From: Candidatus Azobacteroides sp.
GTDB taxonomy: Bacteria > Bacteroidota > Bacteroidia > Bacteroidales > Azobacteroidaceae
Length of the DNA: 47,913 nt
Assembly (NCBI GenBank): GCA_009778655.1
Contig: WRFZ01000174.1
Span: 1-47,913 of the forward strand
Direction of reading: 5' to 3'
In this document: one piece after another, positions 26,905-36,121 of the stretch
How the letters are laid out: every line of letters begins with the position of its first letter
Numbering within the stretch: the first letter of the stretch is position 1
The notes under the pieces: model-generated
What the model was told of the DNA's origin: nothing
What the model saw: only the letters and a program-made list of their open reading frames with translations
The model's database searches: none
Program-made: the position numbers and the translations under genes

Positions 26905-28314
26905 TTACTTTTTTTCCAATAGTACAACATTTTCGACGTGATGGGTGTGCGGAAACATATCAACCGGCTGAACTTTTTTTACTTTGTACCGATTGTCTAA
27001 GGCATTCAAATCACGGGCTTGCGTAGCCGGATTACAACTGACATACACGATTCGTTGCGGTTCGGCGAAAAGTATGGTTTTTATTACGTCGTCGTGCATT
27101 CCTACACGAGGCGGATCGGTCAAGATAACATCCGGGCGACCGTATTTTTCGATAAAAGCTTCATTCAACAGATCTTTCATATCCCCGTGAAAAAACAGAG
27201 TATTGGTTATCCCGTTAAGTTCGGAGTTTGTTCGAGCGTCTTCAACGGCTTCCGGAACCTGTTCGATACCGATTACCTGCAAAGCGTCTTTTGCCACAAA
27301 ATTAGCGATGGTCCCCGTTCCCGTATAAAGGTCATACACGAGTTCCTTTCCGGTCAATCCGGCAAAATTGCGAACGATTCGGTAAAGATTGTATGCTTGT
27401 TCGCTGTTGGTTTGATAAAAAGACTTGGGACCGATTTTGAATTTAAGTCCTTCCATTACTTCAAAAATAAAGTCGTTCCCCTTGAACCGGAATACTTCAA
27501 GATCGGTAATGGTGTCATTGGCTTTTTTGTTGATAATATATAACAGCGATGTAATTTCCGGAAATCGGTCGGACAAGTGATTTAATAACTGTTCTATTCG
27601 AATCGGATCATCTTCGAAAAATACTACGATAAGCATGATTTCGCCGGTGGTTGAGGTTCGAATAATTATATTTCGGAGGAAACCGCTTTGATTTCGTAAA
27701 TCGAAAAAAGAAAAATCGTTTTTCAGAGCAAATGATTTAATTTCGTTTCGAATACGATCGGATATCGGATCTTGCAACCAACACGACTTGATGTCTAATA
27801 CTTTGTCGAACATTCCGGGAATATGGAATCCCAAAGCGTTTCGGTTATCGAATGTGTTTCCCGACCGGATTTCTTCTTCTGTCATCCATCGTTTATCGGA
27901 AAACGTGAACTCCAATTTATTCCGGTAAAATTCAGTTTTGGCAGAACCGACGATTGTTGAAATTTCGGGTAATTCGACTTTGCCGATGCGAGTCAGCAGG
28001 TCTCGGACTTGCTGCTGTTTATAGCGCAGTTGTTCGGAATACGGAAGAATTTGCCACTGACATCCTCCGCAAACGCCGTAATGTTCACAAAAAGCTTCCC
28101 TTCTTTGCGGCGAATAAGTATGGAAGAAAACGGCTTTACCTTCCGCATAACTATTTCTCTTTCGAGTCAATTGAATATCAATAATATCGCCCGGAACGAC
28201 ATACGGAACAAAAATGACTAAATCGTTGTGTCGAACAATCGCTTTTCCTTCGGAAGCAATTCCCGAAACCAACGCTTTTTCAATAAGCGGTAAGTTTTTT
28301 CCTTTTTTACTCAA
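26905..28314 (-). CDS. rlmD: 23S rRNA (uracil-5)-methyltransferase, RlmD/RumA type
   Basis: S-adenosylmethionine-dependent methyltransferase of 23S rRNA uracil (U1939 in E. coli for RlmD). It has an N-terminal TRAM domain (IASEGKAIVRHNDLVIFVPYVVPGD), the Fe-S cysteine cluster CEHYGVCGGC, the SAM motif LYTGTGTIANFV, ILTDPPRVGMH and the catalytic Cys in YVSCNPATQARD. The frame is open further upstream to 28401, but that part lies inside pssA and has no family resemblance. I place the start at the TTG at 28314, four bases after the pssA stop, giving 469 residues beginning SKKGKNLPLIEKA. The target base could differ. Confidence 0.9.
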   Translation of the reverse strand: MSKKGKNLPLIEKALVSGIASEGKAIVRHNDLVIFVPYVVPGDIIDIQLTRKRNSYAEGKAVFFHTYSPQRREAFCEHYGVCGGCQWQILPYSEQLRYKQQQVRDLLTRIGKVELPEISTIVGSAKTEFYRNKLEFTFSDKRWMTEEEIRSGNTFDNRNALGFHIPGMFDKVLDIKSCWLQDPISDRIRNEIKSFALKNDFSFFDLRNQSGFLRNIIIRTSTTGEIMLIVVFFEDDPIRIEQLLNHLSDRFPEITSLLYIINKKANDTITDLEVFRFKGNDFIFEVMEGLKFKIGPKSFYQTNSEQAYNLYRIVRNFAGLTGKELVYDLYTGTGTIANFVAKDALQVIGIEQVPEAVEDARTNSELNGITNTLFFHGDMKDLLNEAFIEKYGRPDVILTDPPRVGMHDDVIKTILFAEPQRIVYVSCNPATQARDLNALDNRYKVKKVQPVDMFPHTHHVENVVLLEKK

Positions 28315-28318
28315 AGCA

Positions 28319-29035
28319 TTATGTTTTTTTACCGAAAACGCGAACGTATCTGATGAACGAAAGGATAATGTAACAAACGATAGCCAAGCATATTCCGGCA
28401 AGATGAAAAAAAGCGGTCAAGAACAAAGCAGTCAGAATCATAATGTAAGGATATTGATTCCCGATCCACTTGTAGTGAGTGAATTTGAGTGAAAACATCG
28501 GCAATTCGGAAACCATCAACAGGCAGAAAACAATAATAAGCGCTATGATAAAGAATGTACAGAATACGTGATTGCTTTCCGAAACCGGAAAGGAAGGAAT
28601 CAACGCTCCCCAAAACAAACCGTTTGCCGGGACAGGTAATCCCAGAAACGAAGAAGTTTGCCGGTTATCAACATTAAATTTAGCTAATCGCAAGGCTGCA
28701 AAAATCGGAATTAAAAGAGCAATGAGCGGTATATTTCCACCGTAAGGAACTCCTTCGGAAGCATTTAAAAGGAAAGAATAAACCATAAATCCGGGCGCCA
28801 TGCCGAAACTGATTACATCGGCTAATGAATCCAATTGTGCGCCGATCGGAGAATACGCTTTTATCAAACGGGCAACGAATCCGTCCATAAAATCAAAGCA
28901 GGCCGCCAACAGAATAAAGATAAATGCACCGATGTAATTACCATATACCAGCGACATTACACAAGATAAACATCCGGCGTAAAGATTCAAACAAGTAACG
29001 ATGTTCGGCAGATTTTTCATTCGGAGAAACATCAT
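28319..29035 (-). CDS. pssA: CDP-diacylglycerol-serine O-phosphatidyltransferase
   Basis: Integral-membrane enzyme that makes phosphatidylserine from CDP-diacylglycerol and serine. The CDP-alcohol phosphatidyltransferase signature DGxxAR(x8)GxxxDxxxD is present as DGFVARLIKAYSPIGAQLDS followed by LAD. Six or so membrane helices fill the 238 residues. Its ATG overlaps the psd stop by one base (TAATG), and Psd acts on its product, so the two-step route to phosphatidylethanolamine is encoded as a coupled pair. A second ATG five codons in (MKNLPNIVTC) is an equally good family start. Confidence 0.93.
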   Translation of the reverse strand: MMFLRMKNLPNIVTCLNLYAGCLSCVMSLVYGNYIGAFIFILLAACFDFMDGFVARLIKAYSPIGAQLDSLADVISFGMAPGFMVYSFLLNASEGVPYGGNIPLIALLIPIFAALRLAKFNVDNRQTSSFLGLPVPANGLFWGALIPSFPVSESNHVFCTFFIIALIIVFCLLMVSELPMFSLKFTHYKWIGNQYPYIMILTALFLTAFFHLAGICLAIVCYIILSFIRYVRVFGKKT

Positions 29036-29694
29036 TATAATTGAGCGATTTTCGTTTGATTTCCTTTTACGTAAGCTCCCATTTCCACTTCGACTTTTGC
29101 ATGCAAAGGTAAGAATAAATCCACTCTTGAACCGAATTTAATAAAGCCCAATTGTTGATTAATGTGACATTTTTGTTCCGGTTTTACATAGGTTGCAATC
29201 CGTTTAGCCATAGCTCCGGCAATTTGCCGAACCAGAATTTGTTCGCCGTCGGGTCGTTCGATTACGATGGTCGAACGCTCGTTTTCCGTACTTGATTTCG
29301 GCAGATACGCTGCCCAAAATCGTCCGTTTTGATGCGTCAAATGAATGACTTTCCCATCACAAGGGACCCAATTGACATGTGCATTGAACAGACTCATAAA
29401 TATGGAGACTTGCAGTCGTTTCTCGTGTAAATATTCATTTTCCATCACTTCTTCGATGACGACAATCGTTCCGTCGGCGGGAGCTACAATTGCTTCTTCC
29501 CGGTGATGATCGTTAAATATTCTTATCGGACATCGGAAAAAATTAATAAGCAGGGAAAAAATACCGATTGACAGTAACAGAACAAAATAAAACAATAATG
29601 AATGATTGGTTACTTGGTAGAGTATCCAATTTAATAACAGTAGGGTGATGAATGTGTAAATAATTACTTTATTTCCTTCTTTATGAATTTTCAT
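29035..29694 (-). CDS. psd: Phosphatidylserine decarboxylase
   Basis: Pyruvoyl enzyme converting phosphatidylserine to phosphatidylethanolamine. The short (219-residue) archaeal/Bacteroidota-type Psd has two N-terminal membrane helices (about 12-48) and the self-cleavage site Gly-Ser in LGFIKFGSRVDLFLP near the C-terminus; Ser becomes the pyruvoyl group. An ATG four codons upstream (29706) would lie only about five bases past the likely transcription start given the TACCTTTG at 29717-29724, so the ATG at 29694 is preferred. First gene of the psd-pssA-rlmD operon. Confidence 0.92.
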   Translation of the reverse strand: MKIHKEGNKVIIYTFITLLLLNWILYQVTNHSLLFYFVLLLSIGIFSLLINFFRCPIRIFNDHHREEAIVAPADGTIVVIEEVMENEYLHEKRLQVSIFMSLFNAHVNWVPCDGKVIHLTHQNGRFWAAYLPKSSTENERSTIVIERPDGEQILVRQIAGAMAKRIATYVKPEQKCHINQQLGFIKFGSRVDLFLPLHAKVEVEMGAYVKGNQTKIAQL

Positions 29695-29716
29695 GCTCGA
29701 TTGCATTTTCGAAAGA

Positions 29717-29724
29717 CAAAGGTA
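29717..29724 (-). promoter_or_regulatory. Promoter core for psd operon
   Basis: TACCTTTG on the minus strand, 23 bases before the ATG at 29694. Confidence 0.6.
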
Positions 29725-29751
29725 TGAAAATTATTTTTGTTCCCCAACAAA

Positions 29752-30099
29752 TCAACCGATGATTCTTGCTTTAATGTATCCTTCCCCGTGGAGAATCTCC
29801 AAAAGCCGGTTACGGAAATCGCCTTGAATAAGGATTTCACCTTCTTTAGCGGAGCCTCCGACTCCGCATTTTGTTTTTAACAATTTTCCCAATTCTTGCA
29901 AATCTTCTTCATTTCCGGCAAAACCGGTGATTAATGTAACTTTTTTTCCTCCCCGGTTTCGTTTATCCAATGCAATTCGAAGCAATTGTTTTTCTTTCGG
30001 CAGCGTAAACGCTTCTTCTTCCTTCGTATAACTGTATTGAAAATCCGGGTCGGTCGAATAGACAACATCTGAACGCTCTTTCCAATTATTGTTTTTCAT
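29752..30099 (-). CDS. SUI1/YciH-family translation initiation factor
   Basis: A 115-residue member of the eIF1/SUI1 fold, which in bacteria (YciH) influences start-codon and initiator-tRNA selection fidelity. The core is [21 protein letters not shown] and the [20 protein letters not shown] loop that is the family signature. It has its own promoter core (TAACTTTG, 30125-30132) and is divergent from the FAH-porU run. Physiological role in Bacteroidota is untested. Confidence 0.92.
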   Translation of the reverse strand: MKNNNWKERSDVVYSTDPDFQYSYTKEEEAFTLPKEKQLLRIALDKRNRGGKKVTLITGFAGNEEDLQELGKLLKTKCGVGGSAKEGEILIQGDFRNRLLEILHGEGYIKARIIG

Positions 30100-30124
30100 A
30101 AATTAAATCGTTGTTTTGATTGTA

Positions 30125-30132
30125 CAAAGTTA
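30125..30132 (-). promoter_or_regulatory. Promoter core for SUI1 gene
   Basis: TAACTTTG on the minus strand, 26 bases before the ATG at 30099. Confidence 0.55.
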
Positions 30133-30165
30133 CGGCTTATTATTGAAAAAATGAGTTAAAATATA

Positions 30166-30173
30166 TACCTTTG
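30166..30173 (+). promoter_or_regulatory. Promoter core for FAH-porU operon
   Basis: TACCTTTG on the plus strand, 33 bases from the divergent SUI1 core. It leaves a leader of about 100 bases before the ATG at 30279, which holds the structure at 30194-30253. Confidence 0.6.
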
Positions 30174-30193
30174 TATAAATTAAAAAAAATTCG

Positions 30194-30253
30194 ATGAAAC
30201 CCGCATGCAAAAGTTGCATCCGAGAGAATGAATCTGTTGTGGGTTTCTTATGA
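30194..30253 (+). promoter_or_regulatory. Structured leader with 19-codon ORF before FAH-porU
   Basis: GAAACCC (30196-30202) pairs perfectly with GGGTTTC (30241-30247), enclosing a hairpin ATGCAA/TTGCAT (30205-30219, loop AAG). The same span is an ATG-to-TGA frame encoding MKPACKSCIRENESVVGFL, with a CxxC. Either an RNA regulatory structure or a leader peptide is possible; no known riboswitch class is recognised. Confidence 0.4.
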
Positions 30254-30278
30254 CCTTTAAAAAATAAATTATGTACGT

Positions 30279-30896
30279 ATGAAAATTATATGTGTAGGAA
30301 TGAACTATGCAGCTCACAATAAAGAGATGCAACGTGCGTTATTAATGAGTGAACCCACTATTTTTATGAAGTCGGATACTTCATTGTTAAAAGACGGTAA
30401 ACCGTTTTACATCCCCGATTTTTCGTCGGATGTGCAATACGAAGCGGAAATAGTAGTAAAAATCAGTCGGTTAGGTAAGTGTATTGACCGGAAGTTTGCT
30501 TCCCGGTACTACGAAGAGGTCACCATAGGGATTGACATGACAGCGAGAGATTTACAGCAGAAACTCAAGAAAGACGGTTTACCATGGGAAATCAGTAAAG
30601 CGTTTGACAATTCGGCTGTAATCGGTAAATTTGTTTCATTGAAAGAAGAAGGTTTGGATATGAATGCCATTCCGTTCAAGTTGGATATTGACGGGAAAGC
30701 CGTTCAACAAGGCAATACAGCCGATATGATTTTTAAAACCGACGAAATAATCGAATATGTAAGCCGGTTTATTACCTTAAAAATGGGAGATTTGATTTTT
30801 ACCGGAACCCCGGCCGGAGTCGGACGAGTAGAAATAAACAATCTTTTGCAAGGATATATTAACGATAGGAAATTGCTTGATTTTCAAATAAAATGA
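30279..30896 (+). CDS. Fumarylacetoacetate hydrolase (FAH) family protein
   Basis: A 205-residue FAH-fold enzyme, metal-dependent, of the class that includes acylpyruvases and oxaloacetate decarboxylase/tautomerase. Metal ligands are expected in YEAEIVVKIS (Glu) and IGIDMTARDLQ (Asp); the C-terminal FTGTPAGVGRV is the family signature. The substrate cannot be told from sequence. Its TGA overlaps the porU ATG (ATGA), and the FAH-porU-porV-ispF order is, as I recall, also that of Porphyromonas gingivalis. Confidence 0.88.
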   Translation: MKIICVGMNYAAHNKEMQRALLMSEPTIFMKSDTSLLKDGKPFYIPDFSSDVQYEAEIVVKISRLGKCIDRKFASRYYEEVTIGIDMTARDLQQKLKKDGLPWEISKAFDNSAVIGKFVSLKEEGLDMNAIPFKLDIDGKAVQQGNTADMIFKTDEIIEYVSRFITLKMGDLIFTGTPAGVGRVEINNLLQGYINDRKLLDFQIK

Positions 30897-33800
30897 GAAA
30901 TCAAAAAACAAAGCGAATGATAAAATACGAAAAACAGAGAAGGGTAGGAGTAATCATTCTTTATCTGCTGGGATTTATTTCGTTTCTTTCGGCTCAAACC
31001 GTGAATGACGGGAGCCGATACAGGGAAAATTCCGTTTTGTCTTCCGGAAAATGGATTCGATTGAAAGTAAACGAAAACGGCATTTATAAATTAACTTACG
31101 ACGATATAAAAAAACAAGGAATAAGCGATCCGGCCAAAGTGAAAATTTACGGTTACGGCGGTTGGATTTTGGCTGAAGACTTTACCCAACCTTATGTGGA
31201 TGACCTTCCGGAAGTTGCCGTATATGTGGATAAAGGAAGCGACGGCGTTTTTGGTCCGGGCGATTATTTGCTTTTTTACGGACGCGGAACCGTTCGATGG
31301 ACGTATAATTCGACCAGAGGCGTATATGAACACGAAAACAATCCTTATGCTACGTATGGTTCTTATTTCATGACGGAGAGCGATACCGGCCCGAAAGAAA
31401 TGGAAACGCTCAAACTTTCCGACGCTTCTTCCGGTACGGTTCGTTTAACCGTTTTTGACGATTACGCTGTGTACGAAAAAGATTCCGTTTCGATACTCAA
31501 CAGCGGTCGGGAACTGTTCGGTGAGAATTTTGTCAAAAATTCCGGCACTCAATCGTTTACCTTTACGATTCCGGGAATAACATCCGATACGGGGAGAATG
31601 CGCTTGTCTTTTGCCGCAGCTCCCAAGGAAGCGACGCCGGTCAGGTTGTCAATCGGGGATCAGGATAATTTAAGTATTTCCATTTATGCTCCGGCTCCGA
31701 GCGATTATTATCGGAAAGCTTATTTGGGAGACAGTTGGGGAAATTGGAACGGAGAAAAATCGGAAAAAGTTACGGCGACGGTCACTTATAATTCTTCCGG
31801 TCAAGCGGTTGCATATCTGAATTTTATCGCTTTAAACATGAAGCGCTCTCTGCAATTCTATCCCGTTGCTTATACCTTTTTTCGCAACAGGGAAAGCCTT
31901 TCCGGTCAAAATTCGGTAACGTATTCCATCGGAAATCCGACCGCTTCCTGCCAAGTGTGGGAAGTAACTCAAAACCAAGATACTCGACTGATGGAAACAG
32001 AATTAAGCGACGGCCGGTTACAATTTACCGTTGCTCCTTCCGGAAATACTTTACGGGAATTTGTAATGGTTGATTTAAGTAAATCATTTCCGGTACCCGA
32101 ATTTGTCGAAGAAATTCAAAATCAGAATTTACATGCGCTTCCTCCGACCGATATGGTCATTTTAGCTCCGACTGTTTATATGGGACAAGCGGAGCAATTG
32201 GCTGAAGCGCATCGGCAATCCGGGCTGAGAGTTGCGGTAGCAGAAGAGCGATCGGTTTTCAACGAATTTTCGTCCGGCACTCCGGATGCGACTGCTTATC
32301 GGCGTTTCATGAAAATGTTTTATGATCGTGCAACCAACGATTCGGATAAGCCAAAATATCTGCTTTTATTCGGCGACGGACTTTTTGATAACCGTCATCT
32401 TACGAGCGACGGATCAAAAAGAGATCCGAAATATTATTTACTGACTTATCAAGTGAAAGAATCCACAACAGAAAGCACTTCCTACGGTACGGATGATTAT
32501 TTCGGATTTTTGGACGATAGTGAAGGGAGAAACATCTCTTCCGACCGATTGGATATCGGCATCGGTCGTTTTCCGGTCAATACTGTTGAGCAAGCAGAAA
32601 ACGCCGTAAACAAAGTAATTGCTTACATGGGAAATACGCAATACGGAAACTGGAAAAGTAAATTGGTTTTTTCCGCTGATAATACGGATTCTTATGATCC
32701 AAATAATTATGCCGTACATGCTACTCAAGCCGAACAGTTAGCGAAATATATGGAAGAAAATTATCCGGAATACATGCTGTATAAGTACTATGTAGATGCT
32801 TACAAATTGGTTAATATCAATGGAAAGCCTTCTGCTCCGGATGCAAAAAAAGGAATACTCGATCATTTGAAAGAAGGTTGTTTCCTTTTGAATTATACCG
32901 GACACGGGAGTACTACCGGTTGGTCCGGCGAAGATTTGATGAACATAACCGATGTCAGGCAAATGACTTTTGAAAATTTACCGCTTTGGATTACGGCAAC
33001 TTGTGATTTCGGATGGTTTGACGGTTTTAATGCTTCGGGTGGAGAAGAGGCTTTTCTGAATAAAAAAAGCGGAGCGATTGCTTTATATACGACCAGCCGA
33101 GTTGTTGATTCAAGGCCTAACTATAATATTAACAGTCAATTGATTCGTTATCTGTTTATGAAAGAAAACGGAAAACATTTTTCTTTGGGAGATATTTTTC
33201 GATTGGGTAAGAATCAATTGGGTTCCGATGCGAACAAATTAAATTTTGTTCTTTTAGGAGATCCGGCATTGGTGTTGAATTATCCCGAATGGAATATTCA
33301 ATTGGAATCAATTAACGGAAATTCGATCCCGGAAAATGAAACAATTACCTTAAGAGCATTGGATAAAGTATCTGTATCCGGAGTAATTACCGATGAAACC
33401 GGAAATCTTGCGGACCAATTTACGGGAACATTGAATGCAACCGTTTTCGATAGCAAACAAACCATAGAATCCGTAAATTCAAATAGCGACGGCGTCCGTT
33501 TTTCTTTCACGGATTATCCCGGTATGATTTATTCGGGAAATACAGAAGTAAAAAACGGCGCTTTCAACTTTACATTCAATGTTCCGTTGGATATAATGTA
33601 TGCGGATTCAAACGGGAAAATGGGCTTGTATGCTTATGATCAATCCTCCGGAAAAGATGCTGTCGGCAGTTTCCTGCAATACAAATTGGGAGGAACGGGA
33701 GATAATTGGGAAAATTCCGGAGACGGTCCTGAAATTGTCGCTATGTTTCTTAATTCCGAAGATTTCAAAAACGGAGATCCGGTGAACGAAACGCCTTTCT

Positions 33801-34369
33801 TTTATGCGAAAGTAAAGGATGAGAACGGTATCAATCTGTCGGGTAGCGGTATAGGTCATGGCTTAGAACTGCAAATAGACAATAATACTTATCCTTTGAA
33901 CAGTTATTATGAAGCGGTTGATATTACGGGGGGAACTGTCGGATTTTCTATTCCGGAACTGCCGGCAGGCAATCATACCTTGATATTCCGGGTGTGGAAT
34001 ATTTATAATATTCCGACTGTTGATTCCTTGAATTTTACGGTAGTTAACGGGTATAGACCGACCATTGTGGATTTGCAAGCGAATGAAAATCCGGCTCGTA
34101 CCCATACATTTTTCACATTGATTTATAACCTCCCGGAAACCGTATTGGATGTGGAAATCGGAGTTTACGATTTATCCGGTCGAACCGTTTGGGTTTATTC
34201 CGAAAAAGGCTCTTCCGGTTTCTCGCAACAGTATCAGATCGAATGGCCTTTGGTTAACGGCGCCGGAACCCGGATTCGACCCGGAATCTATATTTATCGG
34301 GCGACTATACGGACGGCAAACAGTAAAGAAACGACCAAAGCAAAAAAAATTATAGTTTTAGGACAATAA
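30893..34369 (+). CDS. porU: Type IX secretion system sortase PorU
   Basis: Outer-membrane-attached C25 (gingipain-family) cysteine protease that cuts the sorting domain off T9SS cargo and transfers the new C-terminus to a lipopolysaccharide or linker sugar. The 1158-residue protein has an N-terminal hydrophobic signal (RRVGVIILYLLGFISFLSAQ), an N-terminal beta region, the C25 domain at about 410-800 with His671 in YTGHGSTTGW and Cys704 in ITATCDFGWFDGF, and a C-terminal sorting-type domain that ends TTKAKKIIVLGQ. A second ATG at codon 9 is an alternative start. Four-base overlap with the FAH gene. Length agrees with P. gingivalis PorU. Confidence 0.95.
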   Translation: MRNQKTKRMIKYEKQRRVGVIILYLLGFISFLSAQTVNDGSRYRENSVLSSGKWIRLKVNENGIYKLTYDDIKKQGISDPAKVKIYGYGGWILAEDFTQPYVDDLPEVAVYVDKGSDGVFGPGDYLLFYGRGTVRWTYNSTRGVYEHENNPYATYGSYFMTESDTGPKEMETLKLSDASSGTVRLTVFDDYAVYEKDSVSILNSGRELFGENFVKNSGTQSFTFTIPGITSDTGRMRLSFAAAPKEATPVRLSIGDQDNLSISIYAPAPSDYYRKAYLGDSWGNWNGEKSEKVTATVTYNSSGQAVAYLNFIALNMKRSLQFYPVAYTFFRNRESLSGQNSVTYSIGNPTASCQVWEVTQNQDTRLMETELSDGRLQFTVAPSGNTLREFVMVDLSKSFPVPEFVEEIQNQNLHALPPTDMVILAPTVYMGQAEQLAEAHRQSGLRVAVAEERSVFNEFSSGTPDATAYRRFMKMFYDRATNDSDKPKYLLLFGDGLFDNRHLTSDGSKRDPKYYLLTYQVKESTTESTSYGTDDYFGFLDDSEGRNISSDRLDIGIGRFPVNTVEQAENAVNKVIAYMGNTQYGNWKSKLVFSADNTDSYDPNNYAVHATQAEQLAKYMEENYPEYMLYKYYVDAYKLVNINGKPSAPDAKKGILDHLKEGCFLLNYTGHGSTTGWSGEDLMNITDVRQMTFENLPLWITATCDFGWFDGFNASGGEEAFLNKKSGAIALYTTSRVVDSRPNYNINSQLIRYLFMKENGKHFSLGDIFRLGKNQLGSDANKLNFVLLGDPALVLNYPEWNIQLESINGNSIPENETITLRALDKVSVSGVITDETGNLADQFTGTLNATVFDSKQTIESVNSNSDGVRFSFTDYPGMIYSGNTEVKNGAFNFTFNVPLDIMYADSNGKMGLYAYDQSSGKDAVGSFLQYKLGGTGDNWENSGDGPEIVAMFLNSEDFKNGDPVNETPFFYAKVKDENGINLSGSGIGHGLELQIDNNTYPLNSYYEAVDITGGTVGFSIPELPAGNHTLIFRVWNIYNIPTVDSLNFTVVNGYRPTIVDLQANENPARTHTFFTLIYNLPETVLDVEIGVYDLSGRTVWVYSEKGSSGFSQQYQIEWPLVNGAGTRIRPGIYIYRATIRTANSKETTKAKKIIVLGQ

Positions 34370-34457
34370 AACACGGGTAGAGATAGTTTTTTATTACAGT
34401 AAATTATTGAAGAAAAATAAAAGAAAATAACAAGCTCTAACCGTAAAAAAATAATCA

Positions 34458-35618
34458 ATGAACAAATTAAAAATTTTATCGGTACTTTTTTTATTCACGG
34501 GTGTAATACTTACCGTTCAAGCACAGAAGAACGAGTTTAACCCTTTAATTGTCGGAGTTCCTTCTTTAACTATCGCTCCGGATGCAAGAGGAGGAGGTAT
34601 GGGAGATGTCGGAGCGGCTACCGAACCGGATATTTTTTCGCAATATTGGAACCCGGCTAAATATGCATTCGCATACAGCAAAGCCGGAATCGGCTTAACC
34701 TACACGCCTTGGCTGAAACGTTTGATTAGTGATATTGATTTGGTTTACCTTTCCGGGTATTATAAATTGGGCGAGGCCGACCGGCAGGCGGTCAGCGCTT
34801 CTTTGCGCTATTTTTCTTTAGGTCAGATTGTAATGACGGATTGGTACGGAGCCACAATTCAGTCTGTCAATCCTTATGAAATGGCAGTGGATGTCGGTTA
34901 TTCGCTTAAAACTTCAGAATCATTCTCTCTCGGCGCGTGTTTACGTTATATTTATTCCGATTTGGGAAGCGGAGCAGAAGACCTGTATCCCGGATCTGCT
35001 TGGGCGGTTGATATTGCCGGCTATTACAATAAATACATAATGATTGGAAGCAGTGAATGTCTGCTGGGTCTGGGGATAAGCGCTTCCAATATCGGTACTA
35101 AGATTTCATACGATGATGGAAATACCAGTAATTTTTTGCCGACCAAATTAAAATTGGGAGCTTCCTTGCTTTTCCCGTTGGATAATTACAACAAAATTTC
35201 ACTTACCCTGGATGCAAATAAATACATGATACCTACTCCTCCCAACACGGAAGGCATGAGTACGGAAGATATGCAAAAGGCTTTGAGCGACTATTTTGCA
35301 ATTTCTCCGATTTCCGGAATTTTCAAATCTTTCACCGAAGCGCCGGGCGGAGCGAGTGAAAAATTCAAGGAAATCATGTGGTCGGCAGGAGGAGAATATT
35401 CCTATCAAGATCAATTTTTTGTACGTGGCGGTTATTTTTATGAAAATCCGAGTAAAGGAAATCGGCAATATTTCTCGGTAGGCGCCGGCTTTAAACTGAC
35501 TGCTTTCCAATTGGATGTTGCCTACTTGATTTCCACGGTTCCGTCTAACCCCTTGGATCAGACGCTTCGTTTTTCACTCAGTTTCGATATGGAAGGATTA
35601 AGAAATCTGATGAGATAA
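34458..35618 (+). CDS. porV: Type IX secretion system outer-membrane protein PorV
   Basis: FadL-like beta-barrel that collects cargo from the T9SS translocon and delivers it to PorU. The 386-residue protein has a signal peptide (MNKLKILSVLFLFTGVILTVQAQ) and the PorV family opening PSLTIAPDARGGGMGDVGAAT, followed by WNPAKYAF. The C-terminal residues (LRFSLSFDMEGLRNLMR) form the last strands. It lies 88 bases after porU with no recognisable promoter between, so one transcript is likely. Confidence 0.95.
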   Translation: MNKLKILSVLFLFTGVILTVQAQKNEFNPLIVGVPSLTIAPDARGGGMGDVGAATEPDIFSQYWNPAKYAFAYSKAGIGLTYTPWLKRLISDIDLVYLSGYYKLGEADRQAVSASLRYFSLGQIVMTDWYGATIQSVNPYEMAVDVGYSLKTSESFSLGACLRYIYSDLGSGAEDLYPGSAWAVDIAGYYNKYIMIGSSECLLGLGISASNIGTKISYDDGNTSNFLPTKLKLGASLLFPLDNYNKISLTLDANKYMIPTPPNTEGMSTEDMQKALSDYFAISPISGIFKSFTEAPGGASEKFKEIMWSAGGEYSYQDQFFVRGGYFYENPSKGNRQYFSVGAGFKLTAFQLDVAYLISTVPSNPLDQTLRFSLSFDMEGLRNLMR

Positions 35619-35622
35619 ATTT

Positions 35623-36114
35623 ATGCAAACGATTCGGGTCGGTATGGGTTTTGACGTGCATCGTTTGGTTGCCGGGCGAGCGTTTTGGCTGGGCGGGATT
35701 CAAATTCAACACGAAAAAGGATTACAGGGACATTCCGATGCCGATGCGTTAATTCATGCACTTTGCGATGCCTTATTGGGAGCCGCCGGCTTACGGGACA
35801 TCGGTTTTCACTTTCCCGATACGGATGAAACCTACAAAAATATAGACAGTAAGATTTTATTGAAAAAAACAATGGAACTGCTACGTTCCGAGTCGTATGA
35901 ATTGGGAAACGCAGATGTAACCGTTTGCGCCGAAGCGCCGCGACTGAATCCGCACATTCCTTCGATGAAAGTTTGTTTGTCTGAAACGATGCAAGTTGCT
36001 CCCGACGCTATCTCCATTAAGGCGACGACTTCCGAGAAAATGGGTTATGTCGGTCGAGAAGAAGGAATTGCTGTTTATGCTACCGTTCTGATTTATAAAA
36101 ACGAAATCCTATAA
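35623..36114 (+). CDS. ispF: 2-C-methyl-D-erythritol 2,4-cyclodiphosphate synthase
   Basis: Fifth step of the non-mevalonate isoprenoid pathway, cytoplasmic trimer with zinc. The 163-residue protein has the metal ligands Asp11 and His13 in GFDVHRL and His37 in QGHSDADAL, plus DIGFHFPDTD and SIKATTSEKMGYVGREEG at the C-terminus. It starts four bases after the porV stop. The porV-ispF neighbourhood is conserved in Bacteroidales and has no clear functional reason. Confidence 0.95.
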   Translation: MQTIRVGMGFDVHRLVAGRAFWLGGIQIQHEKGLQGHSDADALIHALCDALLGAAGLRDIGFHFPDTDETYKNIDSKILLKKTMELLRSESYELGNADVTVCAEAPRLNPHIPSMKVCLSETMQVAPDAISIKATTSEKMGYVGREEGIAVYATVLIYKNEIL

Positions 36115-36121
36115 TAGTATT

